This document shows positions 57,441 to 64,000 of a stretch of 64,000 nucleotides of DNA, piece after piece. The notes under the pieces are model-generated. The model searched no databases and was not told the origin of the DNA. It saw only the letters and a list, made by a program, of their open reading frames with translations. This DNA comes from Isoetes taiwanensis (lineage: Eukaryota; Streptophyta; Lycopodiopsida; Isoetales; Isoetaceae). The first letter of the stretch is position 1. Every line of letters starts with the position of its first letter. A program made the translations under genes and the position numbers. The stretch lies in contig JAJEKV010000063.1 in the NCBI GenBank assembly GCA_021234155.1, positions 1,090,947-1,154,946 of the forward strand, given 5' to 3'.

Positions 57441-57964
57441 TGTTGAATTTAGCCTTTATCTTGAAAAGGGGAAGACGTGTACACGTGTCCTATTACTGGA
57501 GAGCGGTGTATTACCTGCAACAATAGCAACAGGTGAAGGCAACAGACGGGGCATAAGAACAGTGTAAAAGGGCAAAGGAACAGACAGAGAGTAGTGGAAT
57601 CGGATCTCGATTTGCAGGGAGGCCAGATCGTCACTTCGTGGCAGGTTAATACCGCAGGAGGTTGAGGCGAATAAAGCGTCCAAGTCTGCAACAGAAAAGT
57701 GCAGAACTGTTGCCGTGTGCTTGCAGGAGGTAGCCTGGTTTCAATCCAAGTGATTGCAGTCAGCAGTTGGATCTCAGGAGTTGTCGATTTCTGCAGAAAC
57801 AGACCAGTGGGTTTTGGAGTCTTTGAGATTTACAGTGCAGGGTGACGGATTTGGTTCCCACATTGTGCAAGGTGTATCCCAGATTGTTATCTGGTGGAGA
57901 TTGTCTGAGAAGGAGGAAGAGACCGGCTTTCTTGGGTTCAAATCCCAGGCTCTATTTTCCATCA
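57441..57964 (+). repeat. 3' LTR of the Copia element
   Basis: 524 bases, followed directly by the CCAAA target duplication. Confidence 0.95.
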
Positions 57965-57969
57965 CCAAA

Positions 57970-60320
57970 GATATGCTTGAAAAATGGGCGATTCGGTTTC
58001 GGCGGATCGTTTTGGCAGGGAAATCACGTAGATCAAGGTTCTGGCTTCAGCTTCATGTATAGATGGAATAATATTTCAGTAGATTTTGGTGCCAGTATAT
58101 CTCGCCATACCTCCCTGCCTCCTGTTCAACAACAAAAATGGGGGTATTTCCGACTTCACATGTGTGGCTATAGCCGCTTATTCATCCAGCTCCATCGCTA
58201 CTTCGTCTTTCTACTGATTTCCTGTTCTCCAGAGAAAGCCATCGGGCCGGAATGGGCAGATCGGCGCTCTTTGTGGGCCTTCCAAGCCCTAAGCCCTGAA
58301 CTTGATCAGATTAAGCTCCCTCAGGTCTGAATTGTCGCGCAGGCTCCTGAAGAAATTGGCCCACTCAATTGTTTCCTGCCATGTCATCTACCTAATGCAT
58401 TTATTTAAACATAATTTTAGGATTTACTTAAATATAATTTTAGGAATTAATTTCTTTTCAGATTACCTTTGAAGATGGTCACCAAATTTATTTTTTTATT
58501 TTAGTATGAACATTACCTTCAGAAATATTCACCATAGGCTCTTTGCTTTTGTTGCTTTTGCACACATCTCCATGTTGCTATCATGTAATTGCCGTTTAGT
58601 TGCCCTCTTTTATATTATGTGTGAACTTGCTACCTAATGTCACTGATGCATTTAATAAAGAAGGGCCAGAGCCAATGCGATGGTGCTTCCATTCTCGACA
58701 ATCAAAGAACCAACCTCTTTCTTTCAAGTTCCTAACTATGCAATCAACTAGTGCATACTTGAGTTCAAAAATACTCTAGTTTTAAACTGACATTAAGATA
58801 AACGTCGCGAAAAAATTTATTGTAATGTATAAATAGTCTTTCCCTTTTAAGCATCACATAGATTTGTTGAATTGTTCCTTGCAGATTGTTATGCATTGAG
58901 ATCACTTATAACATCTGTCTACTAACATTCGTCTAAATTAAGAACACGAGAACTCAAGGTAATGACACAAGTTCATAACTTCGCCGCCGCGATAAATTTC
59001 TTGTACGTTATAAATTGGTTGATGACATGACATGGTTCGAAAATAGCAGAGTTTGGCCCCAAAAAATCCACCCACTTTTCTTAAATTCAGGTCATCTCAA
59101 AAAAAAAAGGCCAGCTATTTCTCGGCAAGATTTTTTTTTTTTAAATACACTAAAAAATGCACTAACATGTATTTTTTCTCGTAGCCTCAAATATCAAACG
59201 GCATTTTTACTGGTTAGACATAACGTAGGGTCCCCGACATTGGAGCGGCTCCCTTATATGGTGCGCTACGTCAGGCCCACATGAACCCCTGTGACAGAAC
59301 ATGTCAGCACCCTAATTGTGAACATGAAGCCCTACATGGCGCAGCTCTCTTTTGCAGATGGCGCCACTCCAGACCCTAGTTGTCTTGTCTCTTTCCTGTC
59401 TGGATTCCCGCTTTCCTTGAATGGCGATGCCATTTCTAACCATTAGAGCTAAGATTTTTCATTTCTTTTACGGTAACTACTTTAATAGTCTCCAGAATGT
59501 AATTTTCCCTCCCGTTTCTTTATCCTTGCTTGATTATAGGAGCTTCATCAAGCCATTGGTGCTCAGGATCATTCATCTGGCAGAAATCTAACCTTTTTTC
59601 TCTTGCATGCAGGTTTAGGGGTAGTTAGAAAAAGTTCTTGGCGGGAGGCATACATCTATCGGGGGAAAAATCTGTGCTCTTACTTCACAGGATCGATGAG
59701 TTGGCTGCAGTTGAAGCCATTGATTCACAAGTTAAGCCATCAATTGGCCCATTTTATGCACACATACATCACTATAAAAGGCTCTAAAATTTCCCTGTGC
59801 CTCTCATTGCAAGTAAGCTCTTCCATGAATCTATTCCTTGCGTTTATTCTTTGGATCCAATTTCGTTTTGCCTTTCAGTCTATTACTGGCAAGCAGGGCT
59901 TTCTATTTCAAATTGAAGGTCTCAATGACCTGATTACTTGTACCTTTTGCACAGGAAATGTGATGATCTTCTTATGAAGAGAAAGAGGTAAGAATTTAAA
60001 GTATTTTATAGGTTGATAATTATGCCTTCTGTGCTATTTTGCTTATTCTACAATGTTGATTCAGTTGACAATGGTGGAATTATTTTCTTCATTTAATTGA
60101 TAAACGGATGCTGGATGCTGGTGAATAGAGGTATGTAGTCATGATTCTTCTTATTGTTAGCAAATTAATTTGACCTGTATTTTTTAGTTAAATTAAGTTA
60201 GCTTTCCTTTCTAAGCTTAGATAATTTACATCTGTTTATTCTTTGGCAGGGCTATAATATACTTTGGCAATGCTAGTAGAGCTATAGTTTTGCTGATCAT
60301 TGTGCCATTTACATCTTAGC
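57970..60320. other. Spacer, no recognised gene
   Basis: Short frames at 57,990-58,330 and 59,603-59,977 show no known domain. It may include introns of a gene ending up at 63 kb, or the 5' non-coding part of the transposon to the right. Confidence 0.4.
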
Positions 60321-60326
60321 TAAGTC

Positions 60327-62682
60327 ATGTCTTTGTCCTTCAGCCTACATTGCACTATGAATCTAAGGAGAAATAGGACTGCTGTTGTTCCTCCAGACAA
60401 TGTAACTGAAACTTCTCTTGGTAATGACCCTCCAACAGTAGTTAATGCTCATAGATCATCCAAAAAAATCTTGTCCAGAAAAAATTTACCTCCTAGAGTA
60501 GGCAAAAAGGTAGTGAGGAAAGCAGTAAGGGATGGATGGATGAAAGAACATATGCAACAGGCCATTGATACAGTTGAGGATGGCCTCATGAGTATCAAGG
60601 GATCTGCTAGGCATTATGGGATCCCCTAGACCACCTTAAGGAACCATATTTATGGCATTAGTAAAGAAAAGCAAGGTGATATTCCTAGAGGTCTAACTGT
60701 AGATGAGGAGAAGGTTCTTCTGAAGTGGGCTTTAGATGTCGCTGATGAAGGCAGACCAGTTACTCTAGAGGTAATGAAGCAGAGAGTAGCACAAATGACC
60801 ATAAATAGGATCACATATTTCAAGAATGGATTGCCAGGTAAGAAATGGTGGCATAGATTTAAGAAGAGGCATACTGATATAAGTCTTAGATCAGCTCAAT
60901 GCATGGAAATAAGTAGAATGAAAGCTATGACCACAAGAAACCTTAGAAATTTCTATACCACCTTGAGAGAGATTTATGATAAATTGGAACTTGATCCATC
61001 TAGAATTTGGAACACTGATGAAACAGGTGCAAGCAGGAAATCGAACTGGCATGCGAGTAATAGCTAGAAAGGGAGTGAAGAATGTCAGAGAGACAATTCC
61101 AAACAATAGAGAATGGATGACAGTTTTGTGTTGTGTCAATGCCATGGGAGTTAAACTTCCTAACTTGTATATTTTTAAAGGTAGGAGGGTGGCAGGAAAT
61201 AACTTGCTGGCAGGTTGTGAACCCGGAATAATGAGTACCAAAAATCTGTTTAGATGACAGATGTGTTATTTTTGCTTGGCTGGATCACTTCAGAAACACA
61301 GTTCCTGGTGGAATTTCATTGGATAGACCTCATCTTCTAATCATTGATGGCCATGGAAGCCATGTTACCATTGAAACCATCTTGAAGGCCAAAGATATAG
61401 GCTTGCACATTCTTTTGCTTCCTGCACATACCTAGATTACAACCTTTAGACGTTTCATGTTTTGCACCCTTCAAATCTGCTTTCAGAAGGCTCAGAGGAC
61501 AATTCATGCATGCTAGATATAGTATAGAACCTACCAAAGAAGATCTGACGACCTTAGTTTCTGATGCAATTGTTTGCTCTTTCACTCCATCCAATATCTC
61601 TGTAGGATTTTCTAAAACTGGTATTTGGCCATTTAATGAAGAAGCTGCCCGATCCAGTTGCTGATAGGTTAGCAGTAGAGGCACAATCTTCAACCACAAA
61701 TAAATGTGAAAATATTGATAATGATGTTGAGAATGCAGAAAGGGCAGCGGGACAAGCTTTAACCACAAATGAAGGTGAAAATAATGATAATAACGACGAT
61801 ATTGCAGCAAATGCAGATGTAACAGGGGCAGTAGCACACTTTCCAACCACTAGTGAAGGTGAAAATGTTGATAATGTAGCAGCAGCAGCAGATGTGTTAA
61901 AGGTTGTGATGATAGATGCAAATAATATTGATAATGCAGCAGGGCCCGGATGTAGCGGGCAAAGGAGGAGGTGGTCGATGTAGCAGGGCCGGATGTAGCG
62001 AGGGGGCGAGGAGGAGGTGGTCGATGTAGCAGGCGGATGCAAATTTAGGGGCAATAAGAATTAATAGATCCAAGGTAAAGAGGTTGAGACTCCCTGCTAG
62101 TTTAAAGGAAAACTTTATGTTACATCAGATGAAGTAGTTCGTGCAAGGCTAGAAGAACAAAAGAGAGCAGAGGATGCAGCTAGAGTTAAAAAGGAAAAGA
62201 TGGAAGAAAAGAAAAGGATGCAAGAAGAAAGAAAAGCAGCAAAAGAGAGAGAAAGGGTGAGGAAGGAAGTGGCTAAACGAGTAAGGGAAGAGAAAAGGAG
62301 GTCAAGAGAGATGCAAAAAAATGGTAAGCGAGGTCCCATTTATGAAAGAACATTTCCTGTTTGGGGAAAGAAATGCAAGCGAAGTTTTGGAAGTCTTAAT
62401 GTTATAAATAATGGAGAGAATCAGCAGGTTATCTCAAATGATAATGAACATAATGATGTTAGTAATAATGCTAATGCTATTGTACAAGATAATGTTTATC
62501 CTAGTCAGTCCTTGGATTTAGTTGTGAGCCTTCCTATAGTAGTAGATAACGCTAACATCTACTCTATGGATCACACCGACTCTCAAGGAGAATCTGAAAC
62601 CTCCCAGAATAGGACCAAATGTCTAGATGACGTATACAGGGCAGAAGCACTTGCACATATGAAATCATTGAATATGATATGA
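60327..62682 (+). pseudogene. Pogo/Tigger-like DDE_1 transposase
   Basis: Domains appear in order. A psq-type helix-turn-helix lies at about 60,555-60,650 ('QAIDTVEDGLMSIKGSARHY'), interrupted by a TAG at 60,627 where a sense codon is expected. A CENP-B/Tc5-like DNA-binding part follows ('GKKWWHRFKKRH'). The DDE core has 'IWNTDETG' (Asp at 61,017), 'LLIIDGHGSHVT' (Asp at 61,346) and 'LQPLDVSCFAPFK' (Asp at 61,449), with 'TGIWPFNEEA' behind it. The second and third Asp are about 34 codons apart, as in pogo-group elements. The C-terminus is a Glu/Lys-rich coiled coil at 62,120-62,330. At least four frame changes (about 61,025, 61,255, 61,350-61,440, 61,640) inactivate it. No terminal inverted repeats were found. 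Confidence 0.75.
61938..62036 (+). repeat. Tandem repeat in transposase 3' region
   Basis: Two units of about 45 bases containing 'ccggatgtagcg' and 'aggaggaggtggtcgatgta', GC-rich against an AT-rich surround. Confidence 0.7.
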
Positions 62683-62848
62683 CTTGTCAAATCAATGAAA
62701 CTCAGTCTTTTTTTCCACTATATGGGGGTTGATGCATGATAAGGTGGCACAAAAATGTGCATTTTGAAACCACAAAATGAAGTTGAAAATTGTAGTAATA
62801 ATGCCCTCAAAATTTGAAATACGAGCTATTAATGCTTTGAAAGAAATT

Positions 62849-62874
62849 CCATTTTTGGATACCTCCAAAAATGG
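62849..62874. repeat. Perfect inverted repeat, 11-base arms
   Basis: 'ccatttttgga' and 'tccaaaaatgg' separated by four bases, just downstream of the transposase. Confidence 0.8.
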
Positions 62875-63215
62875 ATTCTTTACGAAAAAAAGTGGGAAGA
62901 AACGATTTTTTTGAAATTTTTTCAAAATTCCCACTTTCGTTTCGATGCAAATTCACCTCCGGAGAAGCTCTTCTATATTCATTCAATCAGGGACGGAAGG
63001 CAAGTTTACATCTCCAAATTATGTTATGTAAAAGCAAAATGACATTCTCGGCTCACAGAAAATATCTTGTTGCTTGTCAAGAATAACAGGAGAGAGGCTA
63101 ATTCAAGGAAGGCAGCAAGCTGTTCATGCCCTAGCCAGGTTTAGTTTTTTTCTAGATCATGAAAGGAATCGAGACTTGTTATTGTAGGTCAACGATTTGT
63201 AGACCAAAGAAGTGA

Positions 63216-63818
63216 ATGGTGGAGAAAATAATCATGGGTGGTAGTGAAAAGACAGCTTCAAAGGAACTAAGCTCAGATGGATTGTCATATACAGATCTAT
63301 ATAAGGGGGAAAAGGAGTTTGATAAACAGAATGAAATAAACCGATTTTGGGGAGACAAGGTTAAGTCTTGTTACAAATTGAGGAACCTCCAATTATCAAA
63401 GAGGAATGAGTTCATGAATCTTTATAGGAAAGTGTATGTTGATAGACAACATGCTCAGGGAGGTCTAATTCCACAAACCTTTGCTGTTGCTTATTTTCTT
63501 CAAGAGATGAAGGGGAAACAAATAAATTGGTTATCTTTTCAAGCACATGCAGCCGAAAATTCAAGGTCACAAAAGTTAGAGAGTAAGGAGGACAGTTTTT
63601 CCGAGAATAGGTTACATGAGAAGAATCATGCGAGCACTCAATTATCAGTGGGATCAAGACTTAATGTCACTTCTAAATGCGAAAAAAAAGTCTGCAACAA
63701 AAAAAATGGTAATCCCTTCTTCACATCTTTTACCTTGAGTTTGTTTAAGATCATACAGCCACTAATTATCTTACACTTGCAGCAATTCCTAGCCAAATTG
63801 GAATTGACGTGGTTTCAA
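63216..63818 (+). CDS. Unidentified gene, first two exons (partial)
   Basis: An ATG at 63,216 opens a frame that stays lysine- and glutamate-rich for about 164 codons. It includes 'YKLRNLQLSKRNEFMNLYRK' and 'GGLIPQTFAVAYFLQEMKGK'. A donor 'ggtaat' follows at 63,708, a pyrimidine-rich stretch ends in 'cttgcag' at 63,782, and a 36-base exon reads 'AIPSQIGIDVVS' in frame before a strong donor 'gtaagt' at 63,819. Read-through of the first intron would add a less protein-like tail to 63,947. The gene would continue beyond the window. No family recognised; no signal peptide or membrane helix in the exon parts. Confidence 0.4.
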
Positions 63819-64000
63819 GTAAGTGTTTCTCTATTTTTTCACAATGAATTACTTAAAGTGTATTATTTGGATACAATTTTAAAATTGATCAAGCATGCTG
63901 CTTGTTGTTGTTGCCTGAGGTATTCACCATTTTTAGATAGCAAATAGGTCTTAGATTATTTTGTATGCTCCATGTTGTTTGTGATTTGTATTGTCACGAG

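Larger units (their letters stand above)
53473..57964 (+). mobile_element. Ty1/Copia LTR retrotransposon, 4,492 bp, recent
   Basis: Two 524-base LTRs differ at three positions that I could find. The 5-base target duplication CCAAA is perfect at 53,468-53,472 and 57,965-57,969. LTRs start TGTTGAAT and end CCATCA (TG..CA). A primer-binding site complementary to initiator-Met tRNA follows the left LTR, and a polypurine tract precedes the right one. The order PR, IN, RT, RNase H is that of Copia. There is no gag: only 13 bases separate the PBS from the ATG of the protease-led frame. It therefore looks non-autonomous, or internally deleted, yet recently mobile. Confidence 0.95.

Noticed and set aside
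58140-58330. Open frame right of the Copia element as a host exon
   Set aside because: It starts inside the LTR in the available reading, and no splice sites or domain support it.
61735-61900. Repeated Asn/Glu/Asp-rich peptide as a separate gene
   Set aside because: It is the low-complexity linker of the broken transposase, in line with the frames on both sides.

Overview
The window is nuclear DNA of a land plant. It has spliced genes with GT..AG introns, a plant-type PTEN phosphatase gene, remnants of plant transporter and cell-wall enzyme genes, and dense layers of retroelements. A fern, lycophyte or conifer is my guess, from the mix of Penelope-like, L1-like, Copia and pogo/Tigger-type elements in long AT-rich spacers. 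No lineage marker settles it. No bacterial genes, CRISPR arrays or rRNA genes were seen.

Layout. 1-3,856: first copy of a 3.9-kb duplicated segment (second copy 34,378-38,310). 4,590-5,400: decayed Penelope-like reverse transcriptase. 8,200-15,950: GC-shifted block with broken coding segments on both strands. 16,089-17,043: two tandem copies of a small gene for 80-residue proteins. 17,921-19,605: 5'-truncated LINE ('LINE-A'). 19,849-20,900: fragment of a different L1 element. About 21,260-21,535: tRNA-derived SINE. 21,900-23,340: block rich in one octamer. 25,163-28,499: duplicated ACGT-rich upstream region and a seven-exon PTEN gene, the only complete host gene. 29,550-30,104: 3' end of a LINE ('LINE-C'). 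30,230-30,720 and 44,100-44,600: second dispersed repeat family. 30,837-32,825: LINE-like remains, including 'LINE-D'. 39,429-39,735: NPF/POT transporter pseudogene. 42,681-43,160: duplicated mannanase-like exon. 46,753-52,256: near full-length LINE ('LINE-B'). 53,473-57,964: young Copia element with a perfect target duplication but no gag. 60,327-62,682: broken pogo/Tigger-like transposase. 63,216-63,818: first exons of an unidentified gene running towards the right edge.

Two themes tie the window together. First, four copies of one LINE family are present. The three that keep their 3' end share one terminus but carry three different microsatellite tails. Second, where two copies of a sequence can be compared, many differences fall at CAG/CTG (CHG) trinucleotides, which appear in one copy as CG-containing strings. 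The element-rich block at 13 kb is nearly free of CAG/CTG, while the PTEN exons and most of the Copia pol gene are intact. I read this as base-calling error at CHG-methylated cytosines rather than evolution. If so, several 'pseudogenes' here (LINE-B, the 3' part of the Copia element, the 9-16 kb block) may be less broken in the real genome than they look.
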